In this document: positions 8,759 to 18,045 of the stretch, in pieces
How positions within the stretch are numbered: the stretch's first letter is position 1
Layout of the letters: each line of letters begins with the position of its first letter
Assembly (NCBI RefSeq): GCF_001645125.1
Contig: NZ_LXKA01000331.1
Coordinates: 1 to 64,000 of the forward strand
Length of the DNA: 64,000 bases
Origin: Paraburkholderia ginsengiterrae
GTDB lineage: Bacteria; Pseudomonadota; Gammaproteobacteria; Burkholderiales; Burkholderiaceae
Direction of reading: 5' to 3'
Notes under the pieces: model-generated
Told to the model about the DNA's origin: nothing
The model's input: only the letters and a program-made list of their open reading frames with translations
Databases searched by the model: none
Position numbers and translations under genes: made by a program

Positions 8759-9910
8759 ATGACTGAAAAACCCCGGATGACGAAGCGCATGACGATCATG
8801 CTGATCTGCGTCGGGCTGCTGCTGGCGCTGCTCGTCGGCTTCAACCAGTTCAGGTCGTACATGTTCGCGAAGTTCATGGCCAGCAATGCCGCGCCGCCCG
8901 CCACGGTATCGGCGGTCGTCGCCGGCTACCAGACTTGGCAGCCGCAGCTCGCCGCGGTCGGCAGCCTGCGCGCGGTGCGCGGCGTCGATGTGACCACCGA
9001 GATAGCAGGACTCGTGCGCGAAATCGCGTTCAGTTCGGGCCAGGAAGCGAAAGCCGGACAGATTCTCGTCCGCCTGAACGACGACACCGACGTGGCCTTG
9101 CTTCATTCGCTGCAGGCCACGGCGGAGCTGGCGCAAACCGTCTACCAGCGCGATCAGGCGCAGTACGACATCAAGGCAATTGCCAAGGCACAACTCGACG
9201 CGGATGCCGCGGATCTGAAAAGCAAAAAGGCGCAGGTTGCGCAACAGGCCGCACTCGTGGAAAAGAAAACCATCCGCGCGCCGTTTGCCGGGCGTCTCGG
9301 CATCACCACGGTCAATCCGGGGCAGTACCTCAATCCGGGGGACCCAATCGTCACGCTGCAAGCCATCGACCCGATCTACGCCGACTTCTACCTCCCACAG
9401 CAACAACTCGGCCAGCTCGCGATCGGCCAGACCATCGTGGTCGATACCAATGCCTTCGGCGGGCAAACGTTCACCGGCAAGATCCAGTCGCTCAATCCGA
9501 AGATCGACAGCACCACGCGCAACGTGCAGATCGAAGCAACGGTGGACGACCGCGAGCGCAAGCTGCTGCCCGGCATGTACGCGAACGTGAAAATCGATGC
9601 CGGCGCCGCGCAGCGCTACCTGACCTTGCCGCAGACGGCCATCACCTACAACCCGTACGGCGCGACCGTATTCATCGTCAAACCGGGCACGCAGCCGAAC
9701 GCACAAGGCAAGACGCTGCCCGTCGCGCAGCAGGTATTCGTCACGCCGGGCCCGACGCGCGGTGATCAGGTAGCGATCCTGAAAGGTGTCGCCGAGGGCA
9801 CGCAGGTCGTAACGAGCGGCCAGCTCAAGCTCAAGAACGGCGTGCCGCTCGTGATCAATAACAGCGTGCAGCCGGCGGACAATCCGAACCCGGCGCCTCA
9901 GGAACAATAA
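8759..9910 (+). CDS. RND efflux periplasmic adaptor (membrane fusion protein)
   Basis: The roughly 383-residue adaptor has an N-terminal membrane anchor (MLICVGLLLALLVGF), a biotinyl-lipoyl-like half motif (VREIAFSSGQEAKAGQILVRLN), a short coiled-coil hairpin (about 105-165), the second lipoyl half (IRAPFAGRLGI) and the beta-barrel region. It bridges the inner-membrane pump and outer-membrane channel. ATG 8759 has AAGAAGG 8 bases upstream, making it better than upstream TTG 8738 or ATG 8753 in the same frame. Its stop is 12 bases before the pump gene. The sequence is closest in feel to the MexE/MdtA-like adaptors. Confidence 0.92.
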   Translation: MTEKPRMTKRMTIMLICVGLLLALLVGFNQFRSYMFAKFMASNAAPPATVSAVVAGYQTWQPQLAAVGSLRAVRGVDVTTEIAGLVREIAFSSGQEAKAGQILVRLNDDTDVALLHSLQATAELAQTVYQRDQAQYDIKAIAKAQLDADAADLKSKKAQVAQQAALVEKKTIRAPFAGRLGITTVNPGQYLNPGDPIVTLQAIDPIYADFYLPQQQLGQLAIGQTIVVDTNAFGGQTFTGKIQSLNPKIDSTTRNVQIEATVDDRERKLLPGMYANVKIDAGAAQRYLTLPQTAITYNPYGATVFIVKPGTQPNAQGKTLPVAQQVFVTPGPTRGDQVAILKGVAEGTQVVTSGQLKLKNGVPLVINNSVQPADNPNPAPQEQ

Positions 9911-9922
9911 CAGGGCCATGCG

Positions 9923-12900
9923 ATGAATTTCACCGACCTGTTCATCCGGCGGCCCGTGCTGGCCTCCGTCGTGAGCCTGCTGATCCTCGTCCTCGGACTG
10001 CGCTCACTCGCGGCCCTGAAGGTCAGCCAGTATCCGCGGACCGAAAACGCAGTCGTAACGATCAGTACGGCCTACTATGGCGCCAACGCCGATACTATCG
10101 CCGGCTTCATCACGCAGCCGCTCGAAGCGGCGATTGCCCAGGCGCAAGGCATCGACTACCTGTCGTCCACGAGCAGCACCGGCGTGTCGACCATTACCGC
10201 GACGCTGCGCCTGAACTACGACTCGAATCGCGCGCTGACCGAGATCAACACGCAGATCCAGTCGGTGCGCAACCAGCTGCCGCCGCAAGCGCAACAGCCG
10301 GTGCTGACAGTCGAGGTCGGGCAAACCACCGACGCGATGTACATGGGCTTTTACAGCAGCGTGCTGCCGAGCAACAACGTCACCGACTATCTGCTGCGCG
10401 TGGTCAAACCCAAGCTCGATTCGGTCGAAGGCGTGCAGACGGCCGAGGTGCTCGGCGGCCGGCAGTTCGCCTTGCGCGCGTGGCTCGATTCGACCCGGCT
10501 CGCCGCGCACGGCGTGACAGCGGCCGACGTCTTTACGGCGCTCGGCAACAACAACTACCTCGCAACACTCGGCACGACCAAGGGCCAAATGGTCAGCGTC
10601 GACCTGAACGCGGGCACGGATCTGCATACCGTCGACGACTTCAAGCAACTCGTCGTCAAGCAGAAAAACGGTGCGATCGTGCGTCTCGAAGACGTCGCGA
10701 ACGTCGTGCTCGGCGCCGACAGCTACGACTTCAATGTGGCCTTCAGCGGCAAGCGTTCGGTGTTCATCGGCATCAAGGTCGCGCCGGACGCGAACATACT
10801 CGACGTGGCCAAGCGTGTCCGCGCAGTCTTCCCGTCGCTGCAGGCGCAGTTCCCGGTCGGCATGACCGGCGACATCGTTTATGACGCGACTGATTTCGTC
10901 AATACGGCGATCGTCGAAGTGATCAAGACGCTGGTCGAGGCGCTCATCATCGTCACCGCGGTCATCTTCCTGTTTCTCGGCAGTTTTCGCGCGGTCATCG
11001 TGCCATTGATCGCCATGCCGCTGTCGCTGATCGGCACGTTCTTCGTGATGCAGTTGCTTGGTTATTCGATCAACCTGTTGACGCTGCTCGCGCTCGTGCT
11101 CGCGATCGGACTCGTGGTGGACGACGCGATCATCGTCGTTGAAAACGTGGATCGCCACATGAAGGAAGAAGGCAAGGCGCCCTTCGACGCCGCGCTGATC
11201 GCCGCGCGCGAACTCGGCGGGCCGATCCTTGCGATGACCGTCGTGCTGGTCGCCGTGTATCTGCCGATCGGTTTCCAGGGCGGCCTCACGGGCGCGCTCT
11301 TCACCGAATTCGCGTTCTCGCTCGCCGGCGCGGTGACCGTCTCCGGCGTGATCGCGCTGACCCTGTCGCCGATGATGTGCTCGCGCTTCTTCCGCGCGGA
11401 CCAGGAGTCCGGACGCTTCGCGCGCTTCGTCGACCGCCAGTTCGAACGCGTGCATCACGGCTACGCCCGGCTGTTGCATGCAACGCTCGACACCTGGCCG
11501 GTCTTCACCGTCATGGGCGCGCTGCTGCTCGGCGGAGCGGTCTACCTGTTCATGACATCCAAATCGGAACTCGCACCGCAGGAAGATCAGGGCATCGTGC
11601 TATCGCAGATCCAGGGGCCGCCGAACGCGACGATCCAGCAGATGCAGATGTACGCGGACCAGGTGTTCGACATCTCCAGACAGCTTCCCGAATATGCACA
11701 GATGTTCCAGCTCACGGGCGCGCCGACGCTCAATCAGGGGATCGGCGGCGTGCTGTTCAAGACATGGGACAAGCGCAGCAAGGGCGCGACCGAGTTGCAG
11801 CAGGAACTGCAGCAGAAATGGAATCAGATTGCCGGCGCGCGCGTCGCCGCCTTCCAGTTTCCGCCGCTGCCGGGCTCGCAGGGGTTGCCGGTGCAGTTCG
11901 TGATCAGCACAACCGAGCCTTTCGCGAATCTCAACGAGGTATCGCAGGCCGTGCTGCAAAAAGCCCGCGAAAGCGGCATGTTCTTCTTTGTCGACAGCGA
12001 TCTCAAGCTCGACAAGCCGGAGGCCACGCTGGTCGTCGATCGCGACAAGGTGGCCTCGCTCGGGCTCTCGCAGAGCGACGTCGGGCAGGCGCTCGGCTCG
12101 GCGCTCGGCGGCGGTTACGTCAACTACTTTTCGATTGCCGGACGCTCGTACAAGGTCATTCCGCAAGTGTTGCAAACGGACCGCCTGAATCCGTCGCAGG
12201 TGCTCGATTACTATCTGCGCACACCGGATGGCAGCGTCATGCCGGCCTCGACGATCGCTCACATCGAACACAACGTCGTGCCGGAATCGATCAATCACTT
12301 CCAGCAGCTCAACTCGGCGACGATCTCCGGCGTGATCGTGCCAGGCGTGTCGCAAGGCGAAGTGCTCGATTTCCTGCGCAAGGCGACCGCGCAAGCCGCA
12401 CCGGCAGGCTATTCGGCGGACTACTCAGGCCTGTCGCGGCAGTTCGTGCAGGAATCCGGAGGTTTCGTCATCACGCTGCTGTTCGCAACGATCATCGTGT
12501 TCCTCGCCCTGGCGGCGCAGTTCGAGAGTTTCCGCGATCCGGTCGTGATCCTGGTCTCAGTGCCGATGGCGCTCTTCGGCGCGCTCATCTTCATCAACGT
12601 CGGCCTGAGCACGCTGAACATCTACACGCAGGTCGGGCTCGTCACGCTGATGGGGCTCGTCAGCAAGCATGGAATTCTGATCGTGCAATTCGCCAACGAA
12701 TTGCAGCGTGCGGGCAGATCCAAGCGCGAAGCCCTGGAAGAAGCGGCGAGCGTGCGGCTGCGCCCGATCCTGATGACGACCGCCGCGATGGTGCTCGGCG
12801 TCGTGCCGCTCGTGATCGCCTCGGGCGCGGGCGCCGCGGGCCGCAATGCGATGGGGCTGGTGATCTTCACAGGGTTGTCGATCGGCACCCTCTTTACGTT

Positions 12901-12976
12901 GTTCGTGGTGCCCGCGATGTATATGTTCCTCGCCGCGGATCACCATCACGAAGCGCGGGCGTCGCACGCGGGTTAG
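9923..12976 (+). CDS. RND multidrug efflux pump, inner-membrane subunit (HAE1)
   Basis: The 1017-residue protein has the full-length AcrB/MexF architecture with twelve membrane helices and two large periplasmic loops. The start MNFTDLFIRRPVLASVVSLL is the typical first helix. Helix 4 contains GLVVDDAIIVVENVDRHM, with the paired aspartates of the proton relay, and the second half has GLVSKHGILIVQFANE. The trimer exports hydrophobic toxic compounds driven by proton import. The substrate range cannot be read from sequence. No dedicated regulator lies next to the operon; the neighbouring LacI gene converges, with stops only 4 bases apart, and appears to serve the next cluster. Confidence 0.95.
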   Translation: MNFTDLFIRRPVLASVVSLLILVLGLRSLAALKVSQYPRTENAVVTISTAYYGANADTIAGFITQPLEAAIAQAQGIDYLSSTSSTGVSTITATLRLNYDSNRALTEINTQIQSVRNQLPPQAQQPVLTVEVGQTTDAMYMGFYSSVLPSNNVTDYLLRVVKPKLDSVEGVQTAEVLGGRQFALRAWLDSTRLAAHGVTAADVFTALGNNNYLATLGTTKGQMVSVDLNAGTDLHTVDDFKQLVVKQKNGAIVRLEDVANVVLGADSYDFNVAFSGKRSVFIGIKVAPDANILDVAKRVRAVFPSLQAQFPVGMTGDIVYDATDFVNTAIVEVIKTLVEALIIVTAVIFLFLGSFRAVIVPLIAMPLSLIGTFFVMQLLGYSINLLTLLALVLAIGLVVDDAIIVVENVDRHMKEEGKAPFDAALIAARELGGPILAMTVVLVAVYLPIGFQGGLTGALFTEFAFSLAGAVTVSGVIALTLSPMMCSRFFRADQESGRFARFVDRQFERVHHGYARLLHATLDTWPVFTVMGALLLGGAVYLFMTSKSELAPQEDQGIVLSQIQGPPNATIQQMQMYADQVFDISRQLPEYAQMFQLTGAPTLNQGIGGVLFKTWDKRSKGATELQQELQQKWNQIAGARVAAFQFPPLPGSQGLPVQFVISTTEPFANLNEVSQAVLQKARESGMFFFVDSDLKLDKPEATLVVDRDKVASLGLSQSDVGQALGSALGGGYVNYFSIAGRSYKVIPQVLQTDRLNPSQVLDYYLRTPDGSVMPASTIAHIEHNVVPESINHFQQLNSATISGVIVPGVSQGEVLDFLRKATAQAAPAGYSADYSGLSRQFVQESGGFVITLLFATIIVFLALAAQFESFRDPVVILVSVPMALFGALIFINVGLSTLNIYTQVGLVTLMGLVSKHGILIVQFANELQRAGRSKREALEEAASVRLRPILMTTAAMVLGVVPLVIASGAGAAGRNAMGLVIFTGLSIGTLFTLFVVPAMYMFLAADHHHEARASHAG

Positions 12977-12980
12977 CGCG

Positions 12981-14018
12981 TCAGGAAGCGGGCGCGGCCG
13001 ACGATTCGCGAATCACCAGATCCGGCGCCGGCGGCACCACGCAATGGCGGACGTCCTTGTTGCCCCCCAGGTGGTCGAACAGCAGTGCAACCGCCTGGGT
13101 GGCCATGTCGTCCAGGTGGAGATCGACCGCGGTCAGAGGCGGACGGCAGCTTCGCGCACGCGTGCCGTCATAGCGCGTTACGACCCGCACGTTGTCCGGC
13201 ACCCGCCGCCCCGCCTCGAGCAGCGCCTGCACCGAGCCGACGGCAAACGCATCGACGAGCGCACACAGTCCGTCGATCTGGGGATGTTCCCGCAGCAGCG
13301 TGCCGCATGCGTCCCGTCCCGCCGCCTCGCCGCCCGACTCGTCCGCCTCCGCGATGATGGGCTCCATGCCATGCTCGGCACAGAACGCCTGGTAGCACGC
13401 CCTGGACTCGATGTATGAATTGCGCTGCTGGGCGCCGATCAACAGCGCGATGTGCCGGCTGCCCTGGTCCTTCAGATGGCGCAACAGCAGCGCCGTGGTC
13501 GCCGATGAATGAATGTCCACGTACGGCACCGTCTCGTTGGCCGGCTGGCGTCCAAGACACACGACCGGCAGGCCGCGGTCCTGAAGGTGGGCCACGTTCG
13601 GGTCGTCCGCGGTGGGTTCGATCACGATCGCGCCGTCGATATCGAGTTGCTCGAGTGGCAAGCGGCCGGCCATCAGCGGCGGCACCAGCACGAGCGCGAG
13701 GCCGCGAGTCAGCGCGGTCGCCGCGGCCACGGCGGCCACCTCCATCAGGAACCCGAGACGTGAGGCGCCGCCAGCAATTTCGAACGGCATCGAGGAAATC
13801 AGCGCGATCGTCCGGGCTTCCCCCGTGCGCAGCCGTTGCGCTCTGACACTGGGACGGTAACCGAGCGCACGGGCAGCCTCTTTCACGCGCTCACGCGTTT
13901 GCGCGTCCACGTAGCCCTTGCCGTTCAGCGCGTGCGACACCGTGGTGGGGGAGACCCCGGCTGCGCGGGCGACATCGGCGATGGTCGCCCGCTGCTTCGT
14001 CTGCGCCGGATTGTGCAT
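12981..14018 (-). CDS. LacI-family repressor
   Basis: The 345-residue protein has a LacI helix-turn-helix at residues about 10-60 (ATIADVARAAGVSPTTVSHA), a hinge with LGYRPSVRAQRLRTG, and a sugar-binding-like effector domain. ATG 14018 was chosen because GAGAGGAG lies upstream and the HTH then begins at the usual distance; 22 further residues upstream in frame are unlikely. It is divergent from the permease-amidohydrolase operon, and three copies of a LacI-type palindrome lie between them. It therefore most likely represses that operon and perhaps itself. The ligand may be a nucleobase-like compound rather than a sugar (inference from the operon). Confidence 0.9.
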   Translation of the reverse strand: MHNPAQTKQRATIADVARAAGVSPTTVSHALNGKGYVDAQTRERVKEAARALGYRPSVRAQRLRTGEARTIALISSMPFEIAGGASRLGFLMEVAAVAAATALTRGLALVLVPPLMAGRLPLEQLDIDGAIVIEPTADDPNVAHLQDRGLPVVCLGRQPANETVPYVDIHSSATTALLLRHLKDQGSRHIALLIGAQQRNSYIESRACYQAFCAEHGMEPIIAEADESGGEAAGRDACGTLLREHPQIDGLCALVDAFAVGSVQALLEAGRRVPDNVRVVTRYDGTRARSCRPPLTAVDLHLDDMATQAVALLFDHLGGNKDVRHCVVPPAPDLVIRESSAAPAS

Positions 14019-14102
14019 AGTGCTCCTCTCGTCCTCTCGAATTGATACCCGGACCTTGTTGCCCGCACCTATCGGGTTCATCAAATCAATAAATTATTCA
14101 AC

Positions 14103-14131
14103 TTGACAGGTCCATTTCTGCGCACCATTCT
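14103..14131 (+). promoter_or_regulatory. Candidate sigma-70 promoter of the permease operon
   Basis: A perfect -35 box TTGACA lies at 14103-14108. With a 17-base spacer the -10 position holds CATTCT (14126-14131), which matches three of six consensus bases. The first LacI operator starts 8 bases downstream, where it would overlap the start of transcription. Confidence 0.45.
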
Positions 14132-14138
14132 ACGATAG

Positions 14139-14150
14139 CAAATCGATTTG
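14139..14150. promoter_or_regulatory. LacI-type operator 1
   Basis: CAAATCGATTTG is a perfect 12-base palindrome with the central CG typical of LacI-family operators. It lies between the divergent LacI and permease genes. Its centre is 41 bases from operator 2, about four helical turns. Confidence 0.75.
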
Positions 14151-14179
14151 GGAAGGCGCCATTTTTTTTGAACCCACCC

Positions 14180-14191
14180 CAAATCGATTTG
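14180..14191. promoter_or_regulatory. LacI-type operator 2
   Basis: This is a second exact copy of CAAATCGATTTG. Its centre is 33 bases from that of operator 3, about three helical turns, so repressor dimers could bind on one face of the DNA. Confidence 0.75.
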
Positions 14192-14204
14192 CGATTATTT
14201 TTAA

Positions 14205-14232
14205 GCCGATCCCAAATCGATTTGGGATCGGC
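14205..14232. promoter_or_regulatory. LacI-type operator 3, 28-base perfect palindrome
   Basis: The core CCCAAATCGATTTGGG is extended to a perfect 28-base palindrome covering 14205-14232. It is the most symmetrical of the three operators and lies 82 bases upstream of the permease ATG. Confidence 0.8.
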
Positions 14233-14313
14233 AACCCCCATCGCATCCGGATACCGGAGCAACCCCAGCCGGGCGCAGCGCGGCCACTGCCGGGAAACAG
14301 GAGACACGTCGCC

Positions 14314-15690
14314 ATGAAGAACACCCAGCCGGCTCATGCTGTCGATGAGCGCTTACCGTTGCTCAAACTCGCCCTGTTCGGACTGCAGCACGTCCTGGTG
14401 GTGGCCGCATCGCCGATCACTGCCGTCTTCCTGGTCGCCAAGGCGCTTGGGCTGCCGTCCGCGCTGACCGTGGAGCTCATCAGCGCCACCTTTCTCGTTT
14501 GCGGTCTTGGCACGCTGCTGCAATCGTTCGGTCCGCTGAAATTCGGCGCGCGGCTGCCGTTCATCATGGTGCCCGGCGGCGCTCCCGTCGTGCTGTTCGT
14601 CCTCATTGCGCAACAGACCAATCTGCAGACGGCAAGTGGCGCGGTGATCCTGACCGGCCTGTTCTATTTCCTGCTGCTACCCGTCTTTGCGCGCTGCCTG
14701 CGATTCTTTCCGCGCATTGTGATCGGCACGATGCTGATTCTCGTGGCCGCGAACCTGATCAAGATCTACGGCGTCGTGATCGTCGGCCGGCCGGGTACGA
14801 CCGAATTCGCGAGTCCGTTGACGATCGGACTGGCACTCGCGACCGTCGCTTTCACTGTCCTGTTTGCCAGGATTTTCAAGGGCATGCTCGGACAGCTCGC
14901 GGTGCTGCTCGGCCTTCTGGCCGGCTCCGCGCTGGCAGCCGCCCTGGGGGTGATGAACTTCACCGGGGTCTGGTCCGGCGCCGTCGTCACGATTCCCTCG
15001 CCGCTGCCTTTCGGCATGCCCCATTTCGACGTGCTCGCGGCACTTCCCTTGCTGATTTTCAGCGTGATCTCGATGGCGGAAGCCACAGGCCAGACCGTGG
15101 CGATTGCCGAGATCGTGGGCAAGGAAATCGACCCCAGCGTCACGGTCCCTAAGACCATCCGCGGGGACGCGTTGATGTCCGTTCTGGGCGGCCTGTTCGG
15201 CACCTCGCTGATCATTACCAGCAGCGAAAACATCGGCATCGTTCAGGCGACCGGCATCCGTTCGCGCTTCGTGACGGCGGCGGCCGGCGTGATCCTGATC
15301 GTCATCGCGCTGCTTGCGCCGCTGAGCCGTCTTGCCAACGCGGTTCCCACGGCGGTGGTGGGCGGCACCGCGCTGATCGTGTTTTCGATCATCGGCGTGA
15401 TGGGGATCAACCTGCTCCGCCAGGTCGACCTGCGCTCGCGCGCCAACATGTACACCCTCGCCGCGGCGCTGACGATGGGGTTCCTGCCGATCGTCGTGCC
15501 GGGTGTCTACAGCCGGTTTCCCGCCTCGCTTCAGATCGTGCTGGGCAACGGGCTCGCCATGGGCGCACTGACGGCGGTCATCGTCAACATCGTCTTCGAA
15601 CATCTGCACCTGAACTGGCGTGTGCGCGACGCCGCGAACCCGGCCCGGCATCTCGAAGCCGCGGTCAATGAAAACCATTCCTGCCATTAA
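14314..15690 (+). CDS. NCS2-family nucleobase permease (xanthine/uracil type)
   Basis: This 458-residue inner-membrane protein fits the NCS2 nucleobase:cation symporters, with about fourteen membrane segments. The first part has the family-typical LALFGLQHVLVVAASPITAVF, with the conserved histidine after Gln in helix 1. A later segment reads LLIFSVISMAEATGQTVAIAE, where a glutamate participates in purine binding in studied members, followed by GGLFGTSLIITSSENIGIVQATG. An ATG start with CAGGAGAC upstream fits. It would import a purine, pyrimidine or related heterocycle for the amidohydrolase encoded next. Confidence 0.9.
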   Translation: MKNTQPAHAVDERLPLLKLALFGLQHVLVVAASPITAVFLVAKALGLPSALTVELISATFLVCGLGTLLQSFGPLKFGARLPFIMVPGGAPVVLFVLIAQQTNLQTASGAVILTGLFYFLLLPVFARCLRFFPRIVIGTMLILVAANLIKIYGVVIVGRPGTTEFASPLTIGLALATVAFTVLFARIFKGMLGQLAVLLGLLAGSALAAALGVMNFTGVWSGAVVTIPSPLPFGMPHFDVLAALPLLIFSVISMAEATGQTVAIAEIVGKEIDPSVTVPKTIRGDALMSVLGGLFGTSLIITSSENIGIVQATGIRSRFVTAAAGVILIVIALLAPLSRLANAVPTAVVGGTALIVFSIIGVMGINLLRQVDLRSRANMYTLAAALTMGFLPIVVPGVYSRFPASLQIVLGNGLAMGALTAVIVNIVFEHLHLNWRVRDAANPARHLEAAVNENHSCH

Positions 15691-15759
15691 CCACACCCGA
15701 CCACACTCGGCCACGCTCGCCCCCATTCGAGCACGCCCCCCCTCTTTCTGGAACCACAC

Positions 15760-17229
15760 ATGACCATCCATCCCACCGACAGGCACACGCCGCAGGGCCC
15801 GACAAGCACCGACCTTTCCGCCGACGAACTGCTGTTGTTGCCGGAGTACCTGCTGCTTGCCGACGGGCCGGTACGCGAGCACGGTGCCGTCATCGCCAAC
15901 GGACAGTTTGCCGACGTCGACCGTGCCGAAGCCCTGATCGAACGCTATCCGCACCTGACTCCGGTCAGACTGCCTGGCAAACTGATCATGCCCGGCTTCA
16001 TCGACGCACACCATCACCTCACGCAATCGTTCGGCAAAGCGCTCGCGTTCGGCGAACCATCGGAGATCTATCGCCGTATCTGGGTACCGTTGGAGAACTG
16101 CCTCGACGAAAACCTGCTGTACCTGTCGACCAAGCTGGCGGCACTGGAAGCGTTGCGCGGCGGCTTTACGACGGTCTGCGATGCCGGGACGCGCGCGAGC
16201 GGCGACGCCACGACCATCGCGGAGGCGACCCAGGAGGTTGGCATTCGCTGTGTGCTCGGCCTGATCTGCAATGATCTGGCCGACGACATCGACGCCCGCG
16301 AGCGCGCAGCCATCGTCGAGCGGGCACGCGCGCACCTTGCGCGCTGGGCGGGTCAGCCGCTCGTTCATCCGTCGCTGGCAGTGTCCGTGCCCGAAGCCGG
16401 ATCGGACGGCATGCTGCAGACGGCCGCCGCGCTCTGCGCGGATGCCGGCGCGATCTTCCAGACACATGCCAACGAACATCTGGCAGCGGTCGAGCGATCC
16501 ATCGTCCGACGCAAGATGCGCCCGATCGAGCATCTTCATTACGCCGGCGCACTCGGTCCGCAAACCCTGATCGCGCACGCGACGCTGGTGACACCCACGG
16601 AATTGAATCTGTTGCGCGACACCGGAACGGCGGTCAGCTACAACCCGGTCGCGAGCTCGTGGAAAGGCAACGCCGTGGCCCCCGCGATGCAAATGGCCGC
16701 GCTCGGCATCCGCTTCGGACTGGGTACCGATGGCACGCGCAGCGACGCCTTCAGAATGCTCGACGCTGCCGAAACGGCCCAGCGTCTCGCGTTCGGCCTC
16801 ACGACAGGCGACTCGTCGTGCGGCGCGGGCGAGTTGTGGCTCGACCACGCCCTGCGCGGCGGCGCAGACGCGCTGCACCTGAATGCGCTGACGGGCGACA
16901 TCACGGTCGGCAAAGCCGCCGACTTTTTGCTGATCGACATCGACGTGCCGGAAATGCGGCCGTCGTGGAACCTGCAGTGGGAACTGGTCCGGCTGGCTAA
17001 CCGCAGTCAGATCGACGCCGTGTTCGTCGCGGGCCGCTTGCGCCTTTGGCAGGGCTGGCCCGTCGATTGGGATGCGCGCGCGTTGCTGAGGGAAGTCGAC
17101 GAAGCGGCTGCAGCCGTCGTGGCATGTGCTCCGATCCAACGGGTTCATTCCGCGGCGCAATTTGTTGCCATTACACCGCGAGTGGATCATGCCGCGCCGC
17201 AATCCGCAAACCTCGCTGTGGATCGATAG
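15760..17229 (+). CDS. Amidohydrolase of the ATZ/TRZ (aminohydrolase) type
   Basis: The 489-residue enzyme has the mononuclear-metal amidohydrolase layout. Metal ligands are His84 and His86 in GFIDAHHHL, His236 in QTHANEH and Asp324 in GLGTDGTRSD, with the family Glu239 and His273 (LIAHATLV) also present. Family members deaminate or dechlorinate heterocycles such as guanine, 8-oxoguanine, hydroxyatrazine or cytosine. With the NCS2 permease upstream it likely deaminates an imported nucleobase or triazine-like compound. The exact substrate is not predictable. It starts 69 bases after the permease stop. Confidence 0.85.
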   Translation: MTIHPTDRHTPQGPTSTDLSADELLLLPEYLLLADGPVREHGAVIANGQFADVDRAEALIERYPHLTPVRLPGKLIMPGFIDAHHHLTQSFGKALAFGEPSEIYRRIWVPLENCLDENLLYLSTKLAALEALRGGFTTVCDAGTRASGDATTIAEATQEVGIRCVLGLICNDLADDIDARERAAIVERARAHLARWAGQPLVHPSLAVSVPEAGSDGMLQTAAALCADAGAIFQTHANEHLAAVERSIVRRKMRPIEHLHYAGALGPQTLIAHATLVTPTELNLLRDTGTAVSYNPVASSWKGNAVAPAMQMAALGIRFGLGTDGTRSDAFRMLDAAETAQRLAFGLTTGDSSCGAGELWLDHALRGGADALHLNALTGDITVGKAADFLLIDIDVPEMRPSWNLQWELVRLANRSQIDAVFVAGRLRLWQGWPVDWDARALLREVDEAAAAVVACAPIQRVHSAAQFVAITPRVDHAAPQSANLAVDR

Positions 17230-17289
17230 CGGGCATTTCAACCCGGCCAAATCCGAATTCGTATTTAACATTCCTAACTGAGAATTTCT

Positions 17290-18006
17290 GTGAACCTCAC
17301 GATATTTGCCATCCTCGCCGTCACGGTGGTCATCGCTTCGTTCGTTCAGGGCGCGGTGGGTGTCGGTTTCGCGCTCATCGCCGCACCGGTGATCGGGCTC
17401 GTGGATCCCGGTCTGCTGCCAGTGTCGCTGCTTATCCTGATGCTGCCTTTGAACGTCTATCTCGCGTGGCGTGAGCGTCCCTCGCTCGACTCGAATGGCG
17501 CCCTGTGGATCACACTTGGGCGAACCGTCGGCGCGGTGGGTGGCGTGCTGATCATTTCGCGCATCTCGGCGCACGACCTCAATCTGTTCATCGGCGCGTC
17601 GACCATCGCCGCGGCGGTCGCGACGCTGTGCGCACCCACCTTCGCGCCCGGCCGCAACGCCTTCATGGCCGCCGGCGCTGTGACCGGCATTACGGAGACT
17701 GCAACCGGCATCGGCGGCCCCGCGCTTGCGATGGTGTTTCAACACTACCGGGCCCCGGCGCTGCGCTCGACCATCGCGCTCTGTTTCGCGATCGGCGAGA
17801 TGGTCTCGCTGGCGATGCTGAGCGTTACCGGCCAGATCACGCCCGACAAGTTCGTGTCGGCGCTGCTGCTCGTGCCACCGGTCATTGTCGGGGCATTCAT
17901 CAGCCATCACATCCACCATCGCTTCAACGGCAAGACGCTGCGCATCAGTGTGATGGCGTTCGCGATCGTTTCGGGCGCGGCGATCCTGTACCAGACCTTG
18001 ATGTAA
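17290..18006 (+). CDS. TauE/SafE (TSUP) family membrane carrier
   Basis: The 238-residue protein has about seven to eight hydrophobic segments and the two TSUP repeats. The first carries FVQGAVGVGFALIAAPVIGL and the second TGITETATGIGGPALAMVF, matching the conserved G-x-G-F/P motifs. Family members export sulfite, sulfoacetate or other organic anions. The start is GTG at 17290 with only a weak ribosome binding site. It follows the amidohydrolase by 60 bases and may export a breakdown product or co-anion (inference). Confidence 0.85.
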   Translation: MNLTIFAILAVTVVIASFVQGAVGVGFALIAAPVIGLVDPGLLPVSLLILMLPLNVYLAWRERPSLDSNGALWITLGRTVGAVGGVLIISRISAHDLNLFIGASTIAAAVATLCAPTFAPGRNAFMAAGAVTGITETATGIGGPALAMVFQHYRAPALRSTIALCFAIGEMVSLAMLSVTGQITPDKFVSALLLVPPVIVGAFISHHIHHRFNGKTLRISVMAFAIVSGAAILYQTLM

Positions 18007-18045
18007 TTCAGGCAGCGGCCATTTCATTAGACGCAGAGGAGACCT

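Noticed and set aside
12981-14018. LacI protein as regulator of the RND efflux operon
   Set aside because: It converges on that operon, and its probable operators lie on the other side, before the permease.
14677-18027. 1116-residue minus-strand frame antisense to the permease operon
   Set aside because: Typical GC-rich shadow frame, His/Arg/Gln-rich without domains, lying opposite four well-supported genes.
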